DNA of 64,000 nucleotides from Flemingiibacterium sp045632605 (GTDB lineage Bacteria > Bacillota > Clostridia > Oscillospirales > CAG-272), in NCBI GenBank assembly GCA_045632605.1, contig JAZQXA010000097.1:1-64000 (forward strand), in the 5' to 3' direction. The notes beneath the pieces are model-generated. The model made no database searches, was not told the origin of the DNA, and saw only the letters and a program-made list of their open reading frames with translations. Position numbers and translations under genes: made by a program. Of the stretch, positions 34,246-42,469 are shown one piece after another; the stretch's first letter is position 1; every line of letters starts with the position of its first letter.

Positions 34246-35604
34246 TTGAAAGGCAATATAGTGCTTATGCTGTTGTTTCAATTGCTGCTTATCGCTCTTA
34301 ATGCGGTGTTCGCAAGTGCGGAAATTGCAGTTCTCGGCATAAGTGAAGGAAAGCTCGAAAAGCTTTCCGAAGACGGCGACAAACGCGCCAAAAAATTACT
34401 TAAACTAACAAATCAACCCGCAAAATTCCTTGCAACGATTCAGGTTGCGATAACCCTTGCCGGATTCCTCGGCTCGGCTTTCGCGGCAGAGAATTTTTCA
34501 GAACCGCTTACAAAATGGATTGTTTCGCTCGGTGTTACAATGATTCCCGAAGAATCAATTGAAGCTGTTGCGGTTATTCTGATTACGCTGATTCTCTCGT
34601 TTATTACGCTTGTGTTCGGCGAGCTTGTTCCGAAACGTATCGCAATGCGCAAGTCCGAAAAGCTGGCACTTTCTCTTGCAGGAACGGTATCATTCCTCGG
34701 AAAAGTGTTCAAACCGCTTGTGTGGCTTCTCACAGCGTCCACAAACGGCGTTCTCCGTATAATGGGTATCGACCCCAACGAGGACGACAATGACGTCAGC
34801 GAGGAGGATATACGCGTTATGGTCGATTCGGCTGCCAAAAGCAGTCAAATTGACGATGAAGAACGCGATTTCATTCAGAATGTCTTTGAGTTTGATGACC
34901 TTACCGCAGGCGAAATTGCAACTCACCGCACCGATGTTACGATGCTCTGGCTCGACGAATCGGATGAGGAGTGGAACTCGATCATTCACGAAAGATGTCA
35001 TATGTTCTATCCCGTGTGCGGTGAATCTGTCGATGATGTTGTCGGTGTGCTTTATCTGAAGGATTATTTCAGACTTGACACGCAGACTCGCGAAAATGTG
35101 ATGGAAAAGGCTGTAAAGACTCCGTATTTTGTTCCCGAAAGCGTTAAGGCTGACGTACTGTTCCGTAATATGAAAAATGGCGGCAAGACCTTTGCAGTCG
35201 TGCTCGACGAATACGGCGGTATGCGCGGTATCATAACGATGAATGACCTTATCACAAGGCTTGTCGGAAATCTCGGAAGCGATGAGGACAATGCAGCAAA
35301 GGACACTGCATCACTCACCCAAATCGGAGATGATACATGGAACCTCGTCGGTAATGTCCCGATTGAAGAAATTGCAGAGAAGCTTGACGTAAAGCTGCCT
35401 GAGGATGATTTTGACACATTCAGCGGAATGGTATTCGCAGAGCTTGGAAACATCCCAGATGACGGCGAAACCTTTGAGCTTGAAGCATGGGGGCTTCATA
35501 TTGCAGTAAGCGTTGTGCTTGAACATCAGATTGAGGCTGCAACGCTGACAAAGCTGCCCGAGCCTGACAGCGACGAAGAAGCTGACGACAGGGAAGACGT
35601 TTAA
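34246..35604 (+). CDS. CNNM/CorC (HlyC) family membrane protein
   Basis: A 452-residue protein from TTG 34246, with AGGAGG seven bases upstream. The CNNM (DUF21) membrane domain covers residues 1-185 (LNAVFASAEIAVLGISEGKLEKL; VAITLAGFLGSAFAAE; VFGELVPKRIAM), with about four membrane spans. Two CBS domains follow (about 205-330; HRTDVTMLWLDE, AVVLDEYGGMRGIITMNDL). A CorC transporter-associated domain closes it (about 350-435). This family is tied to Mg2+ or cobalt transport. A structured metal-type leader upstream supports a metal role. Confidence 0.9.
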   Translation: MKGNIVLMLLFQLLLIALNAVFASAEIAVLGISEGKLEKLSEDGDKRAKKLLKLTNQPAKFLATIQVAITLAGFLGSAFAAENFSEPLTKWIVSLGVTMIPEESIEAVAVILITLILSFITLVFGELVPKRIAMRKSEKLALSLAGTVSFLGKVFKPLVWLLTASTNGVLRIMGIDPNEDDNDVSEEDIRVMVDSAAKSSQIDDEERDFIQNVFEFDDLTAGEIATHRTDVTMLWLDESDEEWNSIIHERCHMFYPVCGESVDDVVGVLYLKDYFRLDTQTRENVMEKAVKTPYFVPESVKADVLFRNMKNGGKTFAVVLDEYGGMRGIITMNDLITRLVGNLGSDEDNAAKDTASLTQIGDDTWNLVGNVPIEEIAEKLDVKLPEDDFDTFSGMVFAELGNIPDDGETFELEAWGLHIAVSVVLEHQIEAATLTKLPEPDSDEEADDREDV

Positions 35605-35613
35605 ATAAAGCAA

Positions 35614-35647
35614 AGAGAGCTGCCACACAATGTGGCAGCTCTCTTTT
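35614..35647 (+). terminator. Terminator after the CorC-like gene
   Basis: AGAGAGCTGCCACA pairs perfectly (14 bases) with TGTGGCAGCTCTCT around a 3-base loop, followed by TTT. Confidence 0.88.
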
Positions 35648-35654
35648 CAAATAA

Positions 35655-35687
35655 AGAAAATCCCCGTCGGTTGTTTAATCGACGGGG
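35655..35687 (-). terminator. Terminator of the SleB-like gene
   Basis: On the minus strand CCCCGTCG pairs with CGACGGGG, 10-base loop, followed by ATTTTCTTT. Confidence 0.75.
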
Positions 35688-35701
35688 AAGTTTGATTAAA
35701 A

Positions 35702-36655
35702 TCAGCGTCCGGGATAGAATGTTGTAAGATGACCTTGAATCTTGTCAATGGTACCGTCAGCATTCTTTGCGAACATGAAAGAATTGTTCTTTTCAAACGA
35801 AGCTTCAATTCTTGTTGCACAGAAGTAATAGTAATTGCTCGGGAAAACTGTTACTCCTTCTATAAGCACCTCACGTGCGGCAACAACTGCTTCTTCGGTG
35901 GGGGTGAATTTTGCGAGTTTGTCTGCCGGGCTGAACTGGTAGAGTGTAGCACCGGAAGCGGTTTTTGTTGACTGGAGAATTACTCCTTCAACGCTGTTGG
36001 GGAAGCGTGAACTTTCAGCGCGGTTTCTGATGCACTGTGCGACTGCGCACATTTCCCAGTATTTTTCCTGATAGTCTTCAAATCTGTAAAGACTGGAACC
36101 GTTGCCCATTACCTCAAGCTGAATGATAGTTGCCGCGAGGATGATTTCTTCCTCTGTTACACTGACTTTTGGAGTTTGTATTGTGTAGGAAACACCGAGC
36201 TCGTCCGCAAGAAATCCGGTTTTCATTTCGGGAACTACATAGTAAAAACCGTTTTCATCAACAGCCGAGTGAGATTTGCTTATGTTTGCGGCTTGGGTTT
36301 CGGGAATTACTGCTTCAATTATTACTGTGGTTTCTTCAATGGGGGCAGGCGCTTCGGTTTCGGGTACAGCTGTTTCGGTTTCTGCATCCGTTAAAATTTC
36401 GGGAGCATCTGCGATGAGGTTGCCGGTATAATTAGTGATGATTTCGGGTTCGGTTTCCTCGGGTTCTGTAGTCGCTGCTTCGGTGACGGTAGGCGTGATT
36501 ACACGAGTCGGCTCATCAATGTCGCAGGAAGTGGTTTCCTGCTCCTGCACGTCGGTATAAGGTGCGGCTGCAATAATAGAGGTGAATACGATCAGAATGA
36601 TCATAGCGAGCGCGATGGAACGCGTTCTCTTTTTGTTGTCGGATAAGCCTGACAC
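35702..36655 (-). CDS. SleB/Hydrolase_2-like cell-wall hydrolase, membrane anchored
   Basis: About 317 residues from GTG 36655, nine bases after GGAGG. An N-terminal transmembrane segment (about residues 14-33, SIALAMIILIVFTSIIAA) precedes a long Thr/Glu/Pro-rich linker (about 35-140). The C-terminal domain resembles SleB-type cortex hydrolases: EEEIILAATIIQLEVMG with the usual Glu-containing helix, EMCAVAQCIRNRAES and FPNSVEGVILQ. The terminal part ends in an unusual GHLTTFYPGR. A germination or wall-remodelling role is inferred from the family. A long structured leader and a small upstream ORF precede it. Confidence 0.78.
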   Translation of the reverse strand: MSGLSDNKKRTRSIALAMIILIVFTSIIAAAPYTDVQEQETTSCDIDEPTRVITPTVTEAATTEPEETEPEIITNYTGNLIADAPEILTDAETETAVPETEAPAPIEETTVIIEAVIPETQAANISKSHSAVDENGFYYVVPEMKTGFLADELGVSYTIQTPKVSVTEEEIILAATIIQLEVMGNGSSLYRFEDYQEKYWEMCAVAQCIRNRAESSRFPNSVEGVILQSTKTASGATLYQFSPADKLAKFTPTEEAVVAAREVLIEGVTVFPSNYYYFCATRIEASFEKNNSFMFAKNADGTIDKIQGHLTTFYPGR

Positions 36656-36656
36656 G

Positions 36657-36725
36657 TCAATGCACCTCCGATCTGTTTGCGGCTGCTGTGTCCGCAAAAA
36701 ACTCTTTTAATATGTTTGCTGTCAT
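36657..36725 (-). CDS. Possible 22-residue upstream ORF (leader peptide)
   Basis: Begins ATG 36725, preceded by AAAGGA at good spacing, and ends TGA one base before the GTG of the SleB-like gene. The reading is MTANILKEFFADTAAANRSEVH. The GGAGG for the downstream gene lies inside it. The placement suggests coupling, in which ribosomes finishing the uORF load the next start. It could also be chance. Confidence 0.4.
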   Translation of the reverse strand: MTANILKEFFADTAAANRSEVH

Positions 36726-36783
36726 AAAATGCTATCCTTTCGTATTGCCGTTCTTCGGAAGAGATACAGTGAAGATTAGACTG

Positions 36784-36895
36784 AACGGTGTTTTAAGACC
36801 GATTATGATGCACAGAAAAATTATATGCATCGGTGTTCCCATATATTACGTGCAAAGGTCTTTGCACACTGATGTTGATAACCCGGTCTTGAGGC
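36784..36895 (-). promoter_or_regulatory. Structured 5' leader of the SleB-like gene, unknown class
   Basis: In the leader RNA AAGACCG (36890-36884) pairs with CGGTCTT (36801-36795), enclosing two stems: GTGCAAA/TTTGCAC (36867-36850) and GATGCA/TGCATC (36831-36807). ACCGAT/ATCGGT can compete with the closing stem. Three stems around a junction look like a riboswitch-type or protein-bound RNA, though I cannot match a known class. Confidence 0.45.
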
Positions 36896-36906
36896 GAGCA
36901 ATTAAT

Positions 36907-36935
36907 ATTATACTCGAAAACTTTCAATTTTGCAA
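36907..36935 (-). promoter_or_regulatory. Promoter of the SleB-like gene
   Basis: On the minus strand TTGCAA (36935-36930) and TATAAT (36912-36907), 17 bases apart. The leader before GTG 36655 would be about 245 bases. Confidence 0.65.
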
Positions 36936-37389
36936 GCCCTTTTCTAAAAAATGGGCACTATGCCGTAATAATCCGGGATAAAAATAACATCAATATGCGT
37001 TTTAAACAAGAATTTTCCTATATTTTTACCATAAAATTACAGAAATAATCATTTTATCCAAAAATAAAAAAGTTTTTATACAGCGATATTCGCATAAAAC
37101 TATGAATGAAAAACCATAGTTCAGCCAAATATGGGACACCTATAAAAAAACGATGTATATTTTATGTATATTATGTATATTTTTATACCGTATACAAAAA
37201 ATACGCGGTTAAATTTACAGATGAAATTTTTGGATAAAAATGGCCGATTTTTTCAAAATCTCCTTATGCTACGGGGACTGTACGGTATATTTAATAAATG
37301 AAAGAAAATCTTCATTATTAATATATGAAAGATTAGAGCCGATTTTCTATTCCAATATTCATAATAACAGCTTGTTTTTAAGTCACCAC
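36936..37389. other. AT-rich intergenic stretch with short repeats
   Basis: No gene found. ATTTTATCCAAAAA (37051-37064) and TTTTTGGATAAAAAT (37227-37241) form a distant inverted pair. ATGTATATT occurs three times in tandem-like order near 37155-37186. The function is unknown; a decayed sequence or protein-binding region is possible. Confidence 0.4.
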
Positions 37390-37418
37390 TTGACAAACTG
37401 AAAAAAACATGGTATACT
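37390..37418 (+). promoter_or_regulatory. Promoter of the valS T-box
   Basis: TTGACA and TATACT with a 17-base spacer. Confidence 0.85.
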
Positions 37419-37424
37419 ATTTTT

Positions 37425-37675
37425 AAAGCAAAGACGGGAAGGAGTACGTTTCCGAGCGTGTTAAGAGAGCTGCCGTACGGTGCGAGGCGGTCACGCGGAG
37501 TTTCAGAAGTAGTCCCCGAGCTGCCAAGTGAACACAGATGTTACATCTGTTAAGTAGCCGACGCCGTTATCTTCACGTTACAGAAGAAGAAAAGTAATCG
37601 CTTTTCGCTGAGTTAAAAATATCAGGTGGTACCGCGCATATGCGCCCTGACACAAACGTGTCGGGGCGTTTTTTG
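37425..37675 (+). promoter_or_regulatory. T-box leader for valyl-tRNA synthetase
   Basis: The conserved T-box AGGTGGTACCGCG lies at 37624-37636. The terminator is CGCCCTGACAC/GTGTCGGGGCG (37643-37668) with a T-run. The stem I region holds AGAAGTAGTCCCCGAG near 37505, with GTA or GTC available as the valine specifier; I cannot decide which. Uncharged tRNA-Val should stabilise the antiterminator and let valS be read. Confidence 0.88.
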
Positions 37676-37712
37676 TATCCCCGATGAAATATACACGAAA
37701 GGATATATTATA

Positions 37713-40334
37713 ATGAACACCGAAATCAATCTTCCCAAAAATTATGCACCAAAGGATTTTGAAGACAGAATCTATCAGAATTGGTGCGACAAGGGTTACT
37801 TCACTCCCGAACGTGACCCTGAAAAGAAGCCTTTTACAATAGTTATTCCGCCTCCAAACGTAACCGGACAGCTCCACATGGGCCATGCTCTGGACGAAAC
37901 ACTCCAGGACATTCTCATCCGTTACAAGCGTATGCAGGGCTTTTCGACTCTGTGGGTTCCCGGTACAGACCATGCAGGTATCGCAACACAGATTAAGGTT
38001 GAGGAACAGCTTCGTGTCAACGAAGGACTTACACGTTACGACCTCGGACGCGAAAAGTTCCTTGAAAGAGTGTGGGATTGGAAGAACAAGTACGGTTCGA
38101 GAATTATAAATCAGCTCAAGAAGCTTGGCTCGTCCTGCGACTGGACTCGCGAGCGTTTCACCATGGATGAGGGATGTTCAAAAGCTGTTAAAGAAGTTTT
38201 TGTAAATCTTTATGATAAGGGACTCATCTATCGCGGAAACCGTATTATTAACTGGTGTCCTCACTGCATGACTGCGCTTTCCGATGCGGAGGTTGAATAC
38301 AGCGAACAGCCGGGTAATTTCTGGCATATCCGTTATCCGTTTGCTGACGGCTCGGGAGAGGTTATAATTGCGACAACACGTCCCGAAACACTTCTCGGCG
38401 ATACTGCGGTTGCGGTAAATCCCGAGGACGAGCGTTATTCTGCACTTGTCGGAAAGATGCTCATTCTTCCGCTCGTTAACCGTGAGATTCCCCTTATTGC
38501 CGACAACTATGTTGACAAGGAATTTGGTACGGGATGCGTTAAGATTACTCCTGCACACGACCCGAACGACTTTGAGGTCGGTCAGCGTCATAATCTTGAA
38601 AATATCCTCGTTATGAACGGCGACGGCAGTATCAATGCCGCTGGTGGAAAATATGAAGGTATGGATCGCTACGAAGCGAGAAAGGCAATTGTTGCTGATC
38701 TTGAAGCCGGCGGATATCTTGTAAAGGTTGAGCCGCACGCTCACAATGTCGGCTCGTGCTACCGTTGTGGAACAACAGTAGAGCCGCTTACTTCAAATCA
38801 GTGGTTTGTAAAGATGGCGCCTCTCGCAAATCCTGCACTTGCAGCAGCAGAAAACGGTGATGTCAAGTTCGTTCCCGAGCGCTTCACAAAGATATATAAT
38901 AATTGGATGGAAAATGTACATGACTGGTGTATTTCCCGTCAGCTTTGGTGGGGACACAGAATCCCTGCATATTACTGCGACAAGTGCGGTGAGATGGTCG
39001 TTTCCAAGACTGATGTTGACACCTGCCCGAAGTGCGGTGCAAAGATGCGTCAGGAGGAGGACGTTCTCGATACATGGTTCTCGTCTGCACTTTGGCCGTT
39101 CTCGACGCTCGGCTGGCCTGACAACACCGAGGATCTCAAGTATTTCTATCCGACAAGCGTGCTTGTAACCGGATATGATATCATATTCTTCTGGGTTTCG
39201 AGAATGATATTCTCCGCGCTTGAAAACACCGGTAAAGCCCCGTTTGAGCATATCTTCATTCACGGTCTTGTACGCGATGAGCAGGGAAGAAAGATGTCTA
39301 AATCGCTCGGAAACGGCGTTGACCCGCTCGAAATTATCGAAAACTACGGTGCGGATGCGCTTCGTTATGCGCTTATTACCGGTAATGCACCGGGTAATGA
39401 TATGCGTTACTCTGATAAGAAGGTTGAAGCGGCGAGAAACTTTGCTAACAAGCTCTGGAATGCATCTCGCTTCACACTTATGAATCTTACTATCGACAAG
39501 GTAGAGCTTCCCGATACTGCTAATCTCAAAGCAGAGGATAAGTGGATTCTCTCGAAGCTTAATACGCTTATCGGAGAGGTCGTTGCTAATCTCGATAAGT
39601 TTGAGCTTGGTGTTGCACTTTCGAAGCTTTATGACTTCGTTTGGGATATCCTTTGCGACTGGTATATTGAGCTTGTCAAGCCCCGTCTTAACGAGGGTGA
39701 CACTGTGGCACAAAATGTACTTTGCTATGCTCTCGCTCAGACACTTAAGCTTCTGCACCCGTTCATGCCTTTCATTACAGAGGAAATTTATCAGGCAATA
39801 CCGCACGAGAGCGAGTCTATCATGATTGCCGAATATCCGAAGTACAATACTGCACTTGAATTTCCGACCGAAGAAGCACAGATGGCGAAACTCATTGAAG
39901 CTATTACGCTCATCCGTAACCGTCGTGCAGAGATGAACGTTGCTCCCTCCAAGAAGGCAAAGGTTATCATTGCGACCGCAGACCGCGCAACCTATTCCGA
40001 TGATACTGTTAAGTTCTTTGAAAAGCTCGCTTCTGCATCCGAGGTTGAGTTCGTCGAAGCTTATGCAGACGAGAATGCGGTTCAGATCGTAGCACAGGGC
40101 GCAAGCATATTTATTCCGCTTGGAGAGCTTATCGACTTTGCGAAAGAACGTGAGCGTCTTAACAAGGAACGTGAAAAGTATCTTTCCGAAATCGACAGAG
40201 TTGAAAAGAAGCTTGCCAATGAAGGCTTTGTTGCAAAGGCTCCGGTTCAGCTTATCGAGGCTGAAAAAGCGAAGAAAGCAAAGTTTATCGAACAGCTTGC
40301 CGCTGTTGATGAAGCTATTGCAAAGCTCGGCTAA
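37713..40334 (+). CDS. valS: Valyl-tRNA synthetase
   Basis: Class I synthetase of 873 residues from ATG 37713; GAAAGGA lies nine bases upstream. HIGH-type GQLHMGHALD, the editing domain (about 210-330; TTRPETLLGDTAVAVNPED), KMSKSLGNGVDPLEI (KMSKS), and a C-terminal coiled-coil tail (about 800-870) are all present. A zinc-binding CDKCGEMV ... CPKCGAKM lies within. The longer frame back to 37626 is the T-box and is not coding. Confidence 0.97.
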   Translation: MNTEINLPKNYAPKDFEDRIYQNWCDKGYFTPERDPEKKPFTIVIPPPNVTGQLHMGHALDETLQDILIRYKRMQGFSTLWVPGTDHAGIATQIKVEEQLRVNEGLTRYDLGREKFLERVWDWKNKYGSRIINQLKKLGSSCDWTRERFTMDEGCSKAVKEVFVNLYDKGLIYRGNRIINWCPHCMTALSDAEVEYSEQPGNFWHIRYPFADGSGEVIIATTRPETLLGDTAVAVNPEDERYSALVGKMLILPLVNREIPLIADNYVDKEFGTGCVKITPAHDPNDFEVGQRHNLENILVMNGDGSINAAGGKYEGMDRYEARKAIVADLEAGGYLVKVEPHAHNVGSCYRCGTTVEPLTSNQWFVKMAPLANPALAAAENGDVKFVPERFTKIYNNWMENVHDWCISRQLWWGHRIPAYYCDKCGEMVVSKTDVDTCPKCGAKMRQEEDVLDTWFSSALWPFSTLGWPDNTEDLKYFYPTSVLVTGYDIIFFWVSRMIFSALENTGKAPFEHIFIHGLVRDEQGRKMSKSLGNGVDPLEIIENYGADALRYALITGNAPGNDMRYSDKKVEAARNFANKLWNASRFTLMNLTIDKVELPDTANLKAEDKWILSKLNTLIGEVVANLDKFELGVALSKLYDFVWDILCDWYIELVKPRLNEGDTVAQNVLCYALAQTLKLLHPFMPFITEEIYQAIPHESESIMIAEYPKYNTALEFPTEEAQMAKLIEAITLIRNRRAEMNVAPSKKAKVIIATADRATYSDDTVKFFEKLASASEVEFVEAYADENAVQIVAQGASIFIPLGELIDFAKERERLNKEREKYLSEIDRVEKKLANEGFVAKAPVQLIEAEKAKKAKFIEQLAAVDEAIAKLG

Positions 40335-40352
40335 ACGATAAACTCACATAAG

Positions 40353-40398
40353 AAAACCACTTGCATCCGTAAAAATCACGGAAATGCAAGTGGTTTTT
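40353..40398. terminator. Bidirectional terminator between valS and the permease gene
   Basis: AAAACCACTTGCAT pairs perfectly with ATGCAAGTGGTTTT, with inner CCGT/ACGG, and serves both convergent genes. Confidence 0.88.
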
Positions 40399-40409
40399 TA
40401 TGAGCTTTT

Positions 40410-41411
40410 TTATCTGTCCTCGCGGAAATATGGCAGACCGAGTGATGCCGGGGCCTGATATTCCTTTTTCTTTCGGAGTGTAATAAATACGAGAACGATT
40501 ATTGTCATGAGATAGGGAAGCATATCAAGGAACTGTGCGTTGATATGTCCAATAACGGGGATGTCCACGTTCTGGAGCTTCGGACCGAGTGCACGCATTG
40601 CACCGAAGAAATATGCTCCGAAGATTGCCTTTACGGGATTCCAAGTTGCGAAAATTACAAGTGCAACGGCAATCCAGCCCATACCGGCTGTGAGATTTTC
40701 TTTCCACTGGTCAACCGAAACGAGCGAGAGATATGCGCCGCCCATTCCGCAGAGGAAGCCGCCGAAAGTGATATGGATATACTTATACGCTGCAATGTTA
40801 ATTCCGGATGCATCAGCCGCGCCCGGGTTTTCGCCGATCATTCTCATGTTGAGTCCGAAGCGTGTACGCTTCATATAAATTGCGAGAATTACTGCAAGTA
40901 AAAGGGAAATATAAACGTATATGCTCTGCGAGAACAGCATTTCGCCGAGAATCGGTATTTTTGAGAGCAACGGCATTTGAAAGTCAGACAGCGGCTCGGC
41001 AACACTTGCCGGCAGTTGTACCTGCGTATACGGCTTTTCCTGGAATATGGTGGGTATTACTTCAACAGATATTTTCATGTTTCCGAGAAAACTTGAAAGA
41101 CCCGTGCCGAATATCGTTAAAACAAGACCGGTTACAACGTGATTTCCCATGAGTGTTACAGTGATAAGTGCATAAATGAGCGAACAGAGAGCACCTGCAA
41201 GTCCTGCAGTGAGTATTGCAAGAAGCGGATTTCCTGACTTTACACCCATCATAAAGCCGGTGCAGGCACCCATAAGCATCATACCCTCAACGCCGAGGTT
41301 GGTGTGACCGACCTTTTCATTGAGAATTCCGCCGAGTGTGCCGAAAAGAATCGGAGTACCCATCTGCACCGATGACTGCAAAAAGAGGGAAAGCTGATCT
41401 AAGAATTCCAT
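40410..41411 (-). CDS. BmpA-type ABC transporter permease (second)
   Basis: A 333-residue inner-membrane permease with about eight to nine hydrophobic spans. It has the family sequence GGILNEKVGHTNLGVEGMMLMGA and EGxxL-type EAA-like GENPGAADASGINIAAYKY. It resembles the NupQ/YufQ and simple-sugar permease family. It is the last gene of the operon, its ATG one base from the stop of the previous permease (overlapping at 41411). Likely substrate is a nucleoside, by family. Confidence 0.85.
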   Translation of the reverse strand: MEFLDQLSLFLQSSVQMGTPILFGTLGGILNEKVGHTNLGVEGMMLMGACTGFMMGVKSGNPLLAILTAGLAGALCSLIYALITVTLMGNHVVTGLVLTIFGTGLSSFLGNMKISVEVIPTIFQEKPYTQVQLPASVAEPLSDFQMPLLSKIPILGEMLFSQSIYVYISLLLAVILAIYMKRTRFGLNMRMIGENPGAADASGINIAAYKYIHITFGGFLCGMGGAYLSLVSVDQWKENLTAGMGWIAVALVIFATWNPVKAIFGAYFFGAMRALGPKLQNVDIPVIGHINAQFLDMLPYLMTIIVLVFITLRKKKEYQAPASLGLPYFREDR

Positions 41412-42469
41412 TATTTTGCCTCCTTTCGCTTGATGACTATTTTGTAGTTGGTGAAAAATTCACTTGCCAATACGAAAAACAGGATTATACCCTGAATGGT
41501 TTCGGCAACGGATGCCGGTATATCTGTCAGCGCTCCGAGTGAGCTTCCGCCTTGAAGGAGAACTGCGAAAAGGAAGGAACTTACAAGAATCATCGGTGCT
41601 GACAGCTTGGCAAGCCATGCTGTAATGATGGCGGTGAAGCCGAGTCCGGCGGAAATATTGTCGCCGAGTCTGCCCTCACTTCCAGTGGCTTGAAGCATAC
41701 CTGCGAGTCCGCAGATGCCGCCCGAGATGATGACTGCAAGAATAAGTGTTTTGGTGACGTTCATGCCTGCATAGCGTGCAGTGTCGGGATTTTCGCCGAG
41801 AACAGATATTTCAAAGCCGAATTTTGAATATTTCATCAGAATATAAACGAGAATAACAAGTACAAGTGCCACTATCCAACCGATATGAACTCCAAAAACA
41901 TCAGGAAGCTTTGCATTATCAGTGAAAGCGTAAATCTTTGCCTGACCGCGTGCCTGCGGATCTTTCCACGGGCCGAGCGAAAGGTAGGTTATCCATTTTA
42001 TTGCGATGTAGTTGAGCATTAGCGTAACGAGTGTCTCACTTGTTCCGAGCTTGTGCTTAAGTATTGCAGGAATGAGTGCAAACAGTCCGCCGAATACAAC
42101 AGCGGCAAGAGCCATAAGAGGAAGCATCAGATATATCGGCAGGTCAGGGCAGAGCAGCCATATCCATGTTGCGCCGAATGCACCCATATAAAACTGTCCC
42201 TCTGCACCGATGTTCCAGAATTTCATCTTAAATGCAATTGAAACACCGAGTGACATAACAAGAAGCGGAATGCATTTTTCAATTGTAGCGGTACGGTTAA
42301 ATGAGGTTCCAAGCGCACCTTTTATCATTTTTCCGTATACATCGATAGGGTTATAACCGAGAAATGCCATTATAATTCCTGCAGCAACAAGCGCAATTAA
42401 TACAGAGGAGATTCGCAGCAACGATTCAGTTGCGGGAGAAAGGCCTTGTTTCTTTTGAATTTTAAGCAT
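41411..42469 (-). CDS. BmpA-type ABC transporter permease (first)
   Basis: A 352-residue permease from ATG 42469, with GGAGGAAG upstream. About nine membrane spans; conserved NIGAEGQFYMGAF and GENPDTARYAGMNV. Its first eight bases overlap the ATPase stop, showing tight coupling. Partner of the following permease; the pair resembles NupP-NupQ of guanosine-type nucleoside uptake. Confidence 0.85.
   Translation of the reverse strand: MLKIQKKQGLSPATESLLRISSVLIALVAAGIIMAFLGYNPIDVYGKMIKGALGTSFNRTATIEKCIPLLVMSLGVSIAFKMKFWNIGAEGQFYMGAFGATWIWLLCPDLPIYLMLPLMALAAVVFGGLFALIPAILKHKLGTSETLVTLMLNYIAIKWITYLSLGPWKDPQARGQAKIYAFTDNAKLPDVFGVHIGWIVALVLVILVYILMKYSKFGFEISVLGENPDTARYAGMNVTKTLILAVIISGGICGLAGMLQATGSEGRLGDNISAGLGFTAIITAWLAKLSAPMILVSSFLFAVLLQGGSSLGALTDIPASVAETIQGIILFFVLASEFFTNYKIVIKRKEAK

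Noticed and set aside
36688..36981. 97-residue plus-strand frame in the SleB leader
   Set aside because: No Shine-Dalgarno or family; the region is better explained by a minus-strand promoter and structured leader.
37150..37190. ATGTATATT repeats as CRISPR or replication iterons
   Set aside because: Units are too short, irregular and without spacers or DnaA-type boxes.
37626..37712. N-terminal extension of valS
   Set aside because: These codons read through the T-box sequence and its terminator; the ATG at 37713 has a proper ribosome binding site.
38793..39806. 337-residue open frame on the minus strand
   Set aside because: Shadow of valS; composition is Arg/Cys/Ile-rich and shows no domain.
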